Origin: Planococcus liqunii
GTDB lineage: Bacteria; Bacillota; Bacilli; Bacillales_A; Planococcaceae
Reading direction: 5' to 3'
Assembly (NCBI RefSeq): GCF_030413595.1
Contig: NZ_CP129238.1
Coordinates: 3,410,001 to 3,474,000 of the forward strand
DNA length: 64,000 nt
This document shows, piece by piece, positions 8,661-17,284 of this stretch (its first letter is position 1; each line of letters starts with the position of its first letter). The notes beneath the pieces were generated by a model. That model worked only from the letters and a program-made list of their open reading frames with translations, did no database searches and was not told where the DNA came from. Made by a program: the position numbers and the translations under genes.

Positions 8661-8984
8661 ATGTCACATTCTTTGCCAGTAAAAGGAGTCGATGTGGACG
8701 AGGAAACACGCTGCGCCCATTACCATTCCGAAATTGACCGCATCGCCATCAAATTTTTCTGCTGCGGCATTTATTATCCTTGCTTTGAGTGCCACCAAGC
8801 AGCCGGATGCAGCCAACCCAAAGTATGGCCAAAAGAAAAATTCGATGATAAAGCTGTTCTCTGCGGTGCATGCGGCCACGAACTGGCCATTCAAGAATAC
8901 TTGGACTGCGCGTCATCATGTCCGGCCTGCCAGGCACGTTTTAATCCGGGATGCAGTTTGCATAAGCATCTGTATTTCGAATGA
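8661..8984 (+). CDS. CHY zinc finger protein
   Basis: A 107-residue protein rich in Cys/His pairs: TRCAHYHSE near 17, FFCCGIYYPCFECH (about 32-45), LCGACGH and SCPACQARFNPGC. This is the CHY zinc-finger pattern. The ligands suggest bound zinc and a protein- or RNA-contact role, but the function in bacteria is not known. The ribosome site AGGGGGTTAATAC precedes the ATG. It is transcribed divergently from the rib operon. Confidence 0.88.
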   Translation: MSHSLPVKGVDVDEETRCAHYHSEIDRIAIKFFCCGIYYPCFECHQAAGCSQPKVWPKEKFDDKAVLCGACGHELAIQEYLDCASSCPACQARFNPGCSLHKHLYFE

Positions 8985-9031
8985 TTTTGCAGCACGAGCC
9001 GAATGCACTTCTGCAACTGATCATTTACTCC

Positions 9032-9064
9032 AAAAAAAAAGAGAACATCAACTGTTCTCTTTTT
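9032..9064. terminator. Bidirectional terminator between CHY and GNAT genes
   Basis: AGAGAACA/TGTTCTCT stem with A-run on one side and T-run on the other, between convergent genes. Confidence 0.8.
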
Positions 9065-9545
9065 GCGCATCCACTCTTAAACACATAACAATCTGTTCGC
9101 CTTTGGAGCGCATCAGGCGCCGTCCGGTATCTTCAAATCCGGCTTTCTGATAGACTCGCTGAGCCGGCAGGTTTCGCGCATTCACACCAAGCACGACTTC
9201 ATTGAACTTCGGAAATTCTTTTTGGATAAAGCCCGGCAATGCATAAATCGAGCCTGTGGCAATGCCGCGCCCCTGGAATTTCGGGTTTACGGAATAACCT
9301 CGAAGCAACAGTGCGTTCGGGTTATTGGAATACAATTTTCGGTCATCTGATTCGTCCAGTTCAAAAAAGCCGGCCACTTCATCGCGTGCTTTGATGACAA
9401 TCAGGTGCTTATCCGGGTTTCGGGCATCGCGTTCAATGATGTCCTGCGGCAAGCCGGTAAATTCCAATTGGTCTGACGGCAGATTGTATTCGACAGTCAC
9501 TTTCGAGGTATAAGGGTGAAGCGTGACTTCTTTCTTTTTAATCAC
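9048..9545 (-). CDS. GNAT family N-acetyltransferase
   Basis: Acetyl-CoA-dependent acetyltransferase of 165 residues with unknown acceptor. The GNAT core shows LRGYSVNPKFQGRGIATG (about 81-98), the Q/RxxGxG/A pyrophosphate loop, and the C-terminal NLPAQRVYQKAGFEDTG. The start is a GTG at 9545 with AAGGAGG eight bases upstream. The 3' end overlaps the terminator stem. Confidence 0.88.
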   Translation of the reverse strand: MIKKKEVTLHPYTSKVTVEYNLPSDQLEFTGLPQDIIERDARNPDKHLIVIKARDEVAGFFELDESDDRKLYSNNPNALLLRGYSVNPKFQGRGIATGSIYALPGFIQKEFPKFNEVVLGVNARNLPAQRVYQKAGFEDTGRRLMRSKGEQIVMCLRVDAQKENS

Positions 9546-9615
9546 TTCAAACGCCTCCTTGCAAAATGGCCGCCGCGCCGATTCCTGGGCGGCAGCAACA
9601 AACCTGAGCCTTCTT

Positions 9616-10092
9616 TTAATTCTTGTTGTCCGCCATGATCAAGTGTTCGGTCCCGGATGGCAGATTGTTCAAGGCTTCCCGCAAAAATTCCGGGTAGAGA
9701 TTCACTTTCCCAACTTCCTCAAGCGCTACCCATTGATAAGTCAGGCGATCGCCTTCCGGACCAAAAAATGGTTCGGAGCGGTAATGCTGCTCGCCGCCCT
9801 TGCTTTTCACCGCATAGTAAAAACCCAGTTCGTGGTAAGCTTTTTCACTGTACGTGAAAAAGTTTTCCGTTACCCACAGCAGACGCTCGGTTACAGCTTC
9901 TGCATCCAGTTCCTCTTTGATCTCACGCACCAGACACGTTTTCGAGTCTTCCAGCATTTGCGCCCGGCCTCCCGGCAACGCCCAATGGGATTCGTGCGTC
10001 TGCTTGTGCAGCAAAACATGGCCGTTTTCAATCCATACTGCTGCCACCCGGTAATTGAACACCTGGTTCTCCATTTTGAATGTCGTATCCAT
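9616..10092 (-). CDS. Nudix hydrolase
   Basis: Hydrolyses a nucleoside-diphosphate-X compound; the substrate is unknown. It has 158 residues. The Nudix box spans about 42-64: G42, E48, R56-E57 and E60-E61, with Asp at 63 where Gly is usual. The ATG at 10092 has AGGGG upstream; a longer in-frame start 13 codons earlier is unsupported. It lies 11 bp after the phosphoesterase gene, so co-transcription is likely. Confidence 0.9.
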   Translation of the reverse strand: MDTTFKMENQVFNYRVAAVWIENGHVLLHKQTHESHWALPGGRAQMLEDSKTCLVREIKEELDAEAVTERLLWVTENFFTYSEKAYHELGFYYAVKSKGGEQHYRSEPFFGPEGDRLTYQWVALEEVGKVNLYPEFLREALNNLPSGTEHLIMADNKN

Positions 10093-10102
10093 CTTGCACC
10101 CC

Positions 10103-10927
10103 TTATTCTTTCTCCAATGTAACCGACACAATCTCCGGCCGATTAAAAATCCTCAACGGGAACCCGCTGTTTCCGAGCCCCCTGCTGAGCACAAGCTGGG
10201 TTCCGCCTTTTTCAAACACCCCTTCGGTCATGGCCGGAAACCAGCCCTGTCCAGGAGCAATCAATCCGCCAAGCCCAGGCATGCGGATTTGCCCTCCATG
10301 GGCATGGCCGGAAAACACAACGTCGACGCCTTCATCTACGTATGTATTGAACATCTCTGGCCGGTGAGCCAACAGCAGCGTAAATTCATCTTTCAAATCC
10401 GCTTCATCCAGCGCTCCAAGCGTAAATTCTTCTTCGGTCAGATTCACATCCATCAACGGATCATTGATTCCCGCTATTTGAAGGGATTCCCCGTCCAGTT
10501 CCCATTGTAAGGAATCGTTCATCAAAACGATAACGCCTCTTTCTTTAAGTGCGGCCGTTATTTCTTCAAGTTTGTTTACGGATACTTCGTGGTTGCCGAT
10601 GACAAAATAAACTTCTGTCATTTCCACCAAGGCATCCACCAAATCCAAACTTACTTCCAAATCGTAACGGTCGCTGTCAATCAAGTCCCCTGTCACAAAA
10701 ATGGCATCCGGTTTTTCCGCTTCCACTTTTTCAATCAATGAAGACTGTTTCTTTCCAAACTCTGCATTGTGCAGATCAGAAATTTGGACGATTTTCTTTC
10801 CGTCAAATGCTGCGGGCAATTCTTTTGAGGCCACCGAATATTCCGTTGTCACAATCCATTTATTATTCATCCATACAAAGCCCCAAACAAAAAATACGAG
10901 GACTAAAAATACAACTAACTTTTTCAT
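10103..10927 (-). CDS. Membrane-anchored metallophosphoesterase (YkuE/YaeI-like)
   Basis: A calcineurin-type phosphoesterase of 274 residues with an N-terminal signal anchor (4-20), so probably acting outside the membrane. The metal-site motifs are complete: DLH (51-53), GDLID (80-84), GNHE (111-114) and GHAHGGQ (207-213). The substrate is unknown; some relatives act on lipid-linked diphosphates. It starts 12 bp after the HEPN-CBS gene. Confidence 0.9.
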   Translation of the reverse strand: MKKLVVFLVLVFFVWGFVWMNNKWIVTTEYSVASKELPAAFDGKKIVQISDLHNAEFGKKQSSLIEKVEAEKPDAIFVTGDLIDSDRYDLEVSLDLVDALVEMTEVYFVIGNHEVSVNKLEEITAALKERGVIVLMNDSLQWELDGESLQIAGINDPLMDVNLTEEEFTLGALDEADLKDEFTLLLAHRPEMFNTYVDEGVDVVFSGHAHGGQIRMPGLGGLIAPGQGWFPAMTEGVFEKGGTQLVLSRGLGNSGFPLRIFNRPEIVSVTLEKE

Positions 10928-10939
10928 CTATTGTTACCT

Positions 10940-11644
10940 CTATTCGATCTTGATCAAATCAATAGGCGTGATAATACCTGTCAACTTCTCTTCTTTTTTG
11001 CCATTCCGCGTAATGAGCAGCGCTTCCAGCCGGCTGCCTTCCATCACTGAACGCTTGAATATTTCTTCCGCTTCGTAAACAGATGTATTCGAGGCGATAA
11101 AACGATGGTTTTCACCAGCACGTTCGTATTTCAAGATATCGCCCATCGTGGTTATTTCCCGGGAAATGATTCGTTCATCCACCGTTTGGACAAGCCAGCG
11201 GGCTATGCCGGCCGAAGTAATCAGGCCGATAAATTCCCCGTTCAAGTAAATGGGGAATTGCAGGAAGTTCCGTCCCCTTACAACGCGCAATACTTTCGCC
11301 AGGCTGTCTTCCGCTTGGAACGTATGCACTGCCCTTGCAAACATGGCACCTGCCGTTACCGGCTGCGACAGCAAATGCTCAATGCGTTCTATCAATTCTA
11401 CAACTTCAAGGTGCGGTTCCGCAATTACATACTCAGTGGAAGTCCGGTGATGGACAATGGCATTCCGAAGATCGGCGAATTCCCGCAGGTCTTCTTCGTA
11501 TTTTCTCACCGTGGCATTTTCTTTTTTTGCTAAATCAACCGCTTTGAAAAAAGTGATATAGCTTGCCCCTCCAATGATTTCTTTCAGCTTTTTTTCAATT
11601 TTATTGAATGCCACAATAAAGCGGGCAGAGTTTTCCTTAGCCAA
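10940..11644 (-). CDS. Predicted HEPN-like domain fused to a CBS pair
   Basis: A 234-residue protein. The helical N-terminal part (1-90) contains RNAIVHH at 60-66, which fits the Rx4-6H motif of HEPN ribonucleases with a polar residue after Arg. Residues about 100-230 form two CBS motifs (FPIYLNGEFIGLIT, LLITRNGKKEEKLTGIITP), which usually bind adenine nucleotides. I start at the TTG at 11644, which overlaps the VOC stop by 8 bp and has AAGGAG nine bases upstream. The CBS call is firm; HEPN is my inference from motif and helical context. Confidence 0.75.
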   Translation of the reverse strand: MAKENSARFIVAFNKIEKKLKEIIGGASYITFFKAVDLAKKENATVRKYEEDLREFADLRNAIVHHRTSTEYVIAEPHLEVVELIERIEHLLSQPVTAGAMFARAVHTFQAEDSLAKVLRVVRGRNFLQFPIYLNGEFIGLITSAGIARWLVQTVDERIISREITTMGDILKYERAGENHRFIASNTSVYEAEEIFKRSVMEGSRLEALLITRNGKKEEKLTGIITPIDLIKIE

Positions 11645-12041
11645 GAACCTCCACTCCTTTATCAGCGGTAATTTCAATTTTCAGCCGGTCTGGGTCTTCC
11701 ATAAAAACGGCATAATAATCCGGTCCTCCCGCAAAAGGATGGCGGTCTTCATATAAAACAGGAACGCCTTTTTGTTTCATCTTTAAAGTCAGGCGGTCCA
11801 CTTCTGCGGGCGATTCGGCATGGAATGCCAAATGGTTTAATCCTGTCATTTTACGGTGATAAGGAATGTCACGGAACGGCTCCTCCGTCTGGACAAAAAC
11901 CAGGTACGCAGAACCGCTTCTATAACTGAAACCGAGTGGCCACTTCTGGTATTCTGCATATCCGAGCTCAGGAAGCAAAACACTGTAAAATTCCCTCGAT
12001 CTGTTTAAATTGGAGACGTTGATTTCTATATGGTGCAGCAT
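11637..12041 (-). CDS. VOC family (glyoxalase/bleomycin resistance fold) protein
   Basis: A 134-residue single-domain protein with the vicinal-oxygen-chelate pattern: HHIEINVSNLNRSREFYS at the start, TGLNHLAFHA in the middle and a C-terminal acidic EDPDRLKIEI ligand region. Substrate unknown. The ATG at 12041 lies nine bases after AAGGAG; two upstream in-frame starts overlap the ribosome site. It overlaps and probably couples to the HEPN-CBS gene. Confidence 0.87.
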   Translation of the reverse strand: MLHHIEINVSNLNRSREFYSVLLPELGYAEYQKWPLGFSYRSGSAYLVFVQTEEPFRDIPYHRKMTGLNHLAFHAESPAEVDRLTLKMKQKGVPVLYEDRHPFAGGPDYYAVFMEDPDRLKIEITADKGVEVLG

Positions 12042-12123
12042 ATGCATCAACTCCTTTTTTTCAGTTTAACAGAACGGAACTGAAAAATTCACGGCTCAGA
12101 AGCTGCCGGAATCGGACACACTG

Positions 12124-12149
12124 AAAAACCGCAGCTTCAGCAGCTGCGG
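12124..12149 (-). terminator. Terminator of the ABC transporter operon
   Basis: Minus-strand stem CCGCAGCTGC/GCAGCTGCGG-type hairpin followed by TTTTTC. Just beyond it, TTTCAGTGTGTCCG resembles a decayed end of the 122-bp repeat family. Confidence 0.75.
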
Positions 12150-12160
12150 CAAAGAGGCAT

Positions 12161-12946
12161 CTATACTTTTGTTTTGGAAGCATTGGCCTTTGACGACCAG
12201 ATTCCGGCCAGTATCATGGCAATAAGCAATATAACGCCGATGCCGATGGTCCACCAGAAATCTTCCGGCTTCGGCCCATCCAATAGCCACTGGGCAGCAT
12301 ATACCGGGATTTTCATCGGAGAAACAGTCCAGTACGTTCCAAACAACCCGTCGATCAGCTGAAAGATAAAGATAGCCAATAGCGACCCAGCAGCCGCCAG
12401 CCCTGCGTTTGGCAGCGCAGCGCTCATCAACAGCACAAGGCTTACGATCAGCAAAATCCAGAGGCTGTACGTTGCCCCGAATTTCAGGAATTTCGTGAAG
12501 TCGACTCTTTCAAATAATAAGAATGTATAATAGTAGGCCGCCAGTAAGCCGGACCAGACGCTGAGAATTCCGACTGTGCTTGCCAGCATCCACTTGCTTA
12601 AAAAGTAAGCCCGATAGGACAGCGGGCGGACATACAGCAAGGTGGCGGTGCCGTTTTTCCGCTCTCCTGCCACTGAACCCATATACGCCAGCACCAAAAC
12701 CAGCATGCCGATCAACTGGTATTGGCCCATCACTGCAACCAGGATTTCTTCCGGTGCAGGAGGCGGGATCTCAATAACAGCCCCTTCCGGCAAATTTCCG
12801 ACAGAATCCAAAATCTGCGGCAAAAAGTAATTGGTCACAGGTTCAATGATTCCAAACAGAATAAATACGATAGGAATCCAAAAAATCTTGTAATTCCGGA
12901 AATTCTCCCGCCATTCCTTTTTCAGCAACACATTGATTTGAGTCAT
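12161..12946 (-). CDS. ABC-2 type transporter permease
   Basis: A 261-residue integral membrane protein with six hydrophobic segments (about 18-37, 75-92, 118-140, 153-172, 180-200, 230-250) and the ABC-2 signature region AGERKNGTATLLYVRPLSYR. It pairs with the ATPase whose stop it overlaps by 4 bp (ATGA). In an operon led by a YtrA-like regulator, the exporter may respond to cell-envelope stress; this is inference. Confidence 0.88.
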   Translation of the reverse strand: MTQINVLLKKEWRENFRNYKIFWIPIVFILFGIIEPVTNYFLPQILDSVGNLPEGAVIEIPPPAPEEILVAVMGQYQLIGMLVLVLAYMGSVAGERKNGTATLLYVRPLSYRAYFLSKWMLASTVGILSVWSGLLAAYYYTFLLFERVDFTKFLKFGATYSLWILLIVSLVLLMSAALPNAGLAAAGSLLAIFIFQLIDGLFGTYWTVSPMKIPVYAAQWLLDGPKPEDFWWTIGIGVILLIAMILAGIWSSKANASKTKV

Positions 12947-13824
12947 TCTGCACCCGCCACCTTCAGGAAGATTTCTTCAAGTGTAGCTTGTTGCCGTTCG
13001 ATACCGGAGACGCCGGATGCGTCTTTGGAAAGCGCAAGCATTACTTCTTCCATTCGGGGGCCTGTCTCACCAACTGGCAACAGAACCGCTGCCCCTTCCA
13101 CACGGGCTTTCCAGTTATGGTGTTCCGCAAAATGGGCAGCAGAACGGACATCCTGAAAACGAATGCGGATAGTTGGTTCAGCATAGCGTTCTCTCACTTC
13201 TTCAAGCGACCCCTGCTCCACCAGCTGGCCGCGGCGAAGGAATAGTACTTGGTCGGTCATTTCTTCCGCATCGTTCAAAATATGGGTGGAATACAAAATG
13301 GTCGTCTCATGCTGCAAGGATTTCAGCAAATTCATAATTTCCCGGCGCCCCGTCGGATCCAGAGCAGATACCGGTTCATCCAGCAACAGCAGTTTCGGGC
13401 GGTGGACGATTGCCTGGGCCAATCCGAGCCGCTGCTTCATCCCCCCTGAAAACGTGCCGGTTTTCTTGTTTATGGCAGCTCCAAGCCCCACAAACTCAAG
13501 TGTTTCAACCGAACGGCTTCTGGCTTCTCTGGCAGCAATCCCGCTGAGCCTGGCCGCCATCTCTAAAAATTCGAGAGCCGTCAGCCACGGAAAAAGCTGT
13601 GGGTGCTGCGGCAAAAAGCCGACGCCGGAATGGTTTTGCCAGTTGACACTGCCGCTTGTCTGCTTCAATAATCCGGCAAGCATCGACAAGGTCGTTGTTT
13701 TCCCTGCGCCGTTCGGCCCGATCAATGCCGTTGAAGTCCGCTCTTCCAATGAAAAGGAAAGATTGTTTACCGCGATTTCCGAACCATAACGTTTCGTCAG
13801 CTTGTCCACTTCCAGAATGTTCAA
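12943..13824 (-). CDS. ABC transporter ATP-binding protein
   Basis: ATPase subunit for the adjacent permease, 293 residues. Walker A GPNGAGKTT, signature FSGGMKQRLGLAQA and Walker B LLLLDEPVSALDP are intact, and a C-terminal extension of about 80 residues follows the ATPase core. The start is the TTG at 13824, preceded by GGAGGCGGAATTA, with a 4-bp TTGA overlap to the upstream gene. A longer frame without a ribosome site is rejected. Confidence 0.92.
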   Translation of the reverse strand: MNILEVDKLTKRYGSEIAVNNLSFSLEERTSTALIGPNGAGKTTTLSMLAGLLKQTSGSVNWQNHSGVGFLPQHPQLFPWLTALEFLEMAARLSGIAAREARSRSVETLEFVGLGAAINKKTGTFSGGMKQRLGLAQAIVHRPKLLLLDEPVSALDPTGRREIMNLLKSLQHETTILYSTHILNDAEEMTDQVLFLRRGQLVEQGSLEEVRERYAEPTIRIRFQDVRSAAHFAEHHNWKARVEGAAVLLPVGETGPRMEEVMLALSKDASGVSGIERQQATLEEIFLKVAGAE

Positions 13825-14015
13825 TAATTCCGCCTCCCAATCACCAAGTACAGAATCGGTCCCAGAATATTGACAAAGACAATCAGTATACCCCACAGCC
13901 ATTTAGGCCCATTCGGATTCGAGTTCTTTGCCAAGTCCATCAACGTGAAAATCATTAAGCCAAGCTGAATGGCAATAATCGGCAGCAGCAACAGCACTAA
14001 GGTGGTTTGATCCAT
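13821..14015 (-). CDS. PLDc_N-type small membrane protein
   Basis: A 64-residue protein with two transmembrane helices and the PLDc_N pattern (NPNGPKWLWGILIVFVNILG). The phospholipase-D catalytic domain itself is absent. AGGAGGAAAGAAA precedes the ATG at 14015. It is embedded in the ABC operon, overlapping the ATPase start by 4 bp, so an accessory role in the transporter is likely but unproven. Confidence 0.82.
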   Translation of the reverse strand: MDQTTLVLLLLPIIAIQLGLMIFTLMDLAKNSNPNGPKWLWGILIVFVNILGPILYLVIGRRNY

Positions 14016-14034
14016 TTTCTTTCCTCCTTTTTGT

Positions 14035-15129
14035 TTACAGCAAAAAAGCAATCAGCAGCAGAACCGCAACCGGAAGCAGAAGGTACAGCCAGCTTTTCGG
14101 ATTGCCAAAATTAATGGTCCAACCGATGCCGAACCGTTTTTCCGCCATTACCGATGGATCTTCTTTATTGACATAAAAAATTCCGGCTTTCCAGTGTTCG
14201 TCAGAATCTGCATCAATTACGCCAGGATCTGCCTGCTCTTCTTCTGCAAAAGAAGAGCTTTTCACCACCTTAAATGCATAAAAGGCTGTCCCGCCCAGCA
14301 CCACTATTAAGAAACCTACAATTAGCGCCATATACCCCAGTGCAGTGCCAAGTCCGGCATGGATGATGGACAATTGAAGGCTCCCCATCAACAGCGTTGA
14401 TGCAATCGCCGAGATGAGAAGAAGCCAGCTGCCGTACTTACGGGAAGCGAGTTCCCGTTCGCGCGATTGCAGCTTCTGGCTGGCCCTGATTTTTGCCCCG
14501 CTCGTTTTCCGCGCCCAATTCAAAGCAAAAAACAGGATTTGCATGACAAGCAGCACCAGCATTAGCGAAATGCTCGTAAAAACCGTTTTCTCCGTATACC
14601 GGTCCGGACCATCCGGGCCCCAGTGAACCGGAATTTGCGCAGGCAAGCTGCCGTAATGGCTCAGCGTGTACAAGATTAATCCAAATGTGATGATCATCGG
14701 AAGAAGGAAGGCTGCATTCGAAACCATTTCCAAGTCGTTGCGGAACTGCAAGTCAACGACGACTTTTTCTTTTTTTCCTTTGGTCCATCCCTGTTTTTGT
14801 TTTTCCTTTTTCACTTTCACATGATTCCTGAGATACAGCACCATACTGAATACAATCAAAGCAAGCTGAAGCCCAACACCCCATAAAGCTGCTGTTTCTT
14901 CAGAAGTTTCTGTGGCGCCGAACCCAATGGCATAAAGTCCGACAATGGCGCCTCCCACAATCAGAACCTGAATCGTGTAGTTCTTCTTCAAATTCTGGAG
15001 AAGCTCTTGCTGTGAATATTCCAATGGCACGTAAATTCCAAACACTTCTGTTTTCCTTACGAAAAAAGGAACGAAAGCCTGAGCCCCGATTACGAGCAGC
15101 ATGATAACCGCCATTAGCAATACAGTCAT
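14035..15129 (-). CDS. DUF1648/DUF5808 membrane protein
   Basis: A 364-residue membrane protein with about eight hydrophobic segments. The DUF1648 signature IPVHWGPDGPDRYTEK lies near 169-184. The C-terminus has a DUF5808-like block (WKAGIFYVNKEDPSVMAEKR, FGIGWTINFGNPKSW). Such proteins occur in YtrA-regulated ABC operons; their role is unknown. It overlaps the regulator's stop codon by 4 bp. Confidence 0.82.
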   Translation of the reverse strand: MTVLLMAVIMLLVIGAQAFVPFFVRKTEVFGIYVPLEYSQQELLQNLKKNYTIQVLIVGGAIVGLYAIGFGATETSEETAALWGVGLQLALIVFSMVLYLRNHVKVKKEKQKQGWTKGKKEKVVVDLQFRNDLEMVSNAAFLLPMIITFGLILYTLSHYGSLPAQIPVHWGPDGPDRYTEKTVFTSISLMLVLLVMQILFFALNWARKTSGAKIRASQKLQSRERELASRKYGSWLLLISAIASTLLMGSLQLSIIHAGLGTALGYMALIVGFLIVVLGGTAFYAFKVVKSSSFAEEEQADPGVIDADSDEHWKAGIFYVNKEDPSVMAEKRFGIGWTINFGNPKSWLYLLLPVAVLLLIAFLL

Positions 15130-15515
15130 TTGGATCCCCCCTGAATTTTGCGGATGGTTTGTTCAATCATTTGTTGCAATTCCTCTTTTTCCAGCTGCAG
15201 GCATAAGGCTTCTGCCAGTATTGGCCGCAATTCCTGTTCAATGCGGTTCTTTTCTTCTTCTGTCGCTCTGCGAATGCCTTCGGGATGAATGAACACTCCT
15301 TTTTTCGGAATGATTTCAATCATCTTTTTCTCTTCCAAATAATGATAAGCTTTGTTGACAGTGTGCATGTTCATACCAAGGTCTGCAGCAAAAGATCGGC
15401 CTGAAGGAAGCGGTGAACCCGGCGGAAGCCCACCGCTCGCCACGCCTTCCATGATTTGATTCGCCAGCTGCAAATAGATAGGGACAGCAGAGTGCGGTTC
15501 AATTTCAATAAACAT
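15126..15515 (-). CDS. GntR family transcriptional regulator, YtrA subfamily
   Basis: A 129-residue regulator with a winged helix (about 8-73: PIYLQLANQI, LPSGRSFAADLGMNMHTVNK) and only a short C-terminal dimerisation segment, as in the YtrA branch. It is the first gene of the five-gene ABC operon and probably represses it. The ATG at 15515 lies eight bases after AAGGAG; the in-frame GTG at 15524 overlaps that site. Confidence 0.9.
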   Translation of the reverse strand: MFIEIEPHSAVPIYLQLANQIMEGVASGGLPPGSPLPSGRSFAADLGMNMHTVNKAYHYLEEKKMIEIIPKKGVFIHPEGIRRATEEEKNRIEQELRPILAEALCLQLEKEELQQMIEQTIRKIQGGSK

Positions 15516-15538
15516 ATTTCTCACTCCTTGTTCTATTC

Positions 15539-15592
15539 ACTGTAGAACAGTTGTTATATACAAGGTATAACAGATCGATTTTTCTGTCAACT
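15539..15592 (-). promoter_or_regulatory. Promoter and likely operator of the GntR-ABC operon
   Basis: On the minus strand a consensus -35 TTGACA (about 15587-15592) is followed by an imperfect palindrome at 15553-15571 (GTTATACC...GGTATAAC type) and a perfect one, ACTGT-AGA-ACAGT, at 15539-15551. Such inverted repeats over the promoter fit autorepression by the GntR protein. The -10 is not clear-cut. Confidence 0.5.
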
Positions 15593-15601
15593 CCCTGCAA
15601 T

Positions 15602-15632
15602 AAAAAAATCCAGGCAGCTGCATGCCTGGATT
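15602..15632 (-). terminator. Terminator of the mgtC-like gene
   Basis: Minus-strand ATCCAGGCA/TGCCTGGAT stem followed by TTTTTTTA. Confidence 0.85.
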
Positions 15633-15648
15633 CTTCTTATGGGATTGG

Positions 15649-16344
15649 CTATATGGTTACTTTGTAGATGGACTCGTGCTGCTGAAGCTTTTTCACCAGC
15701 TCGATTTCATTTTTTATATTGCCTTCTTTTACCACAAAAATATAAGCCGAAACTCTTTTATCCGTATGGGATTCGAGATGTTCAATGTGAAAATCGAGAA
15801 TCTCCACATCGCTTTCTTCAAAAAGCTGCTCGATGGATGCAAAGCTTTCTTTCCGGTCTTCTGCAACAAGTGAAATTTCTTTTTGGCTATGCGATGGAAG
15901 AAACTTCGCTTCCAATTTCCCTAGAATCGACAGGGCGATTAACACAATTACGGTCGTTAATATGGCGACAAAATACATGCCGATCCCGACGACAAGGCCC
16001 AAGCCTGATGCTACCCAGACAGAAGCTGCGGTCGTCAACCCTTTGACCGAACCGCGATGCACAATGATGGTGCCTGCCCCCAAAAAGCCAATGCCGCTTA
16101 TGACATAGGATGGAATGCGGGCGGGATCAAACCGGATGGCATCGCTGTCCCGTTCTAAAAACGCATCAAAACCAGTGACCGACAGAATCATCATCAAACA
16201 CGATCCAGTCCCAACGAGCAAGTGTGTCCGGAGCCCTGCCGGCTGCTGCTGAGCTTCCCGTTCAATTCCAATCAATCCGCTCAGGAAAGCCGCTGCCAGC
16301 AGCCGGATGATAATGCTTAAATAATCGCCCGGCAGAAAATCCAT
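15649..16344 (-). CDS. MgtC/SapB family membrane protein
   Basis: A 231-residue protein. The N-terminal half carries about four transmembrane helices with the MgtC pattern (AAFLSGLIGIEREAQQQPAG, GIGFLGAGTIIVHRG, GLTTAASVWVASGLG). A C-terminal ACT-like cytoplasmic domain starts near 145. Relatives are linked to growth at low magnesium and to inhibition of ATP synthase. The ATG at 16344 is seven bases after AGGAGG. It is a single-gene unit by its own terminator. Confidence 0.9.
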   Translation of the reverse strand: MDFLPGDYLSIIIRLLAAAFLSGLIGIEREAQQQPAGLRTHLLVGTGSCLMMILSVTGFDAFLERDSDAIRFDPARIPSYVISGIGFLGAGTIIVHRGSVKGLTTAASVWVASGLGLVVGIGMYFVAILTTVIVLIALSILGKLEAKFLPSHSQKEISLVAEDRKESFASIEQLFEESDVEILDFHIEHLESHTDKRVSAYIFVVKEGNIKNEIELVKKLQQHESIYKVTI

Positions 16345-16426
16345 CACTTTTCCTCCTGACCTCTTCCCTCTCTTATACTAAAGTTTACCCAAATATATTT
16401 TTATCATTCTCAAAAATAGATGTTAT

Positions 16427-16457
16427 AAAAAAAGAACCTCACGACATATGAGGTTCT
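16427..16457 (-). terminator. Terminator of msrA, overlapping its stop codon
   Basis: Minus-strand AGAACCTCA/TGAGGTTCT stem followed by TTTTTTTA; the stem includes the stop codon. Confidence 0.8.
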
Positions 16458-17133
16458 ACCATTTAAGCGCCATAAACGTTCCCGCCAGTATATTTCGGCT
16501 GGCATCTTCAATCGGCCAGCCGAGGATTTCCTGCCTCAGTCCTTCTCTTGTGCCAAAGCCTTTGACAAAACCGTTCAAGCGGGCGGCATATGTCGAATCG
16601 AGGAGCAGTTCCGGCTCTGGATAAACGGCTTCCAGCTGGGCCAATGCTTTCGGATAGCGCTTCAAGTAATATTTTTGATGGCGTTCTTCTGCAAGTGTAA
16701 ATTCGGTATAAGCATCGATTTCTGTCTCAATTTCTTCTCCAAGTTCCGCTTCCATTTCTTTTTTCACCCGGTTGATCGTTTCCGCTTGCGCCTTATTGTG
16801 GTAGCGCAGCAAGGAAATATACTGCCTCCCTTTGTATTCATCCCGGTTCGGGTAATGGTTTTTCCAGAACTGTTTGAGCACTTCTTCGTAACTGATAAGG
16901 ACGGGATTAAAATCAATCTGGACCGTCTCGGTATGGTCACCCATTTTGCGGTAAGTAGGATTGGGCGTGGTGCCTCCCGAAAAGCCGACCCTTGTCCGAA
17001 GAATACCCGGCAAGCTTCCAAAACGTGCTTCCGGACCCCAGAAACAGCCCATTCCAAAAGTCGCCGTTTCCATATTCTGCTGCCAATTCTTCATTCCTTT
17101 TTCCAACTCCACAATGGTACGTTGCTGCTCCAT
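16456..17133 (-). CDS. msrA: Peptide-methionine (S)-S-oxide reductase
   Basis: Repairs oxidised methionine in proteins. It has 225 residues with the catalytic C30 in GMGCFWGPEARF, followed by GFSGGTTPNPTYR and GDHTETVQIDF, all typical of MsrA. The C-terminal tail after about residue 165 is longer than in the commonest 175-residue form. The ATG at 17133 follows GGAGGGAACTGAG; a 16-codon extension has no ribosome site. Confidence 0.93.
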   Translation of the reverse strand: MEQQRTIVELEKGMKNWQQNMETATFGMGCFWGPEARFGSLPGILRTRVGFSGGTTPNPTYRKMGDHTETVQIDFNPVLISYEEVLKQFWKNHYPNRDEYKGRQYISLLRYHNKAQAETINRVKKEMEAELGEEIETEIDAYTEFTLAEERHQKYYLKRYPKALAQLEAVYPEPELLLDSTYAARLNGFVKGFGTREGLRQEILGWPIEDASRNILAGTFMALKW

Positions 17134-17284
17134 CTCAGTTCCCTCCAATTCACTATCAGTAAAACACACTAAAGAAAACATGAAAAGCTTGAACGCTTTG
17201 GCCGGTTGAAATAGTGGGCAAACCGCACAGCTTTTATTAAAATGGAGGCAAGAATACAGTCATGAGCGAAAGTGGGTGCTGGCT

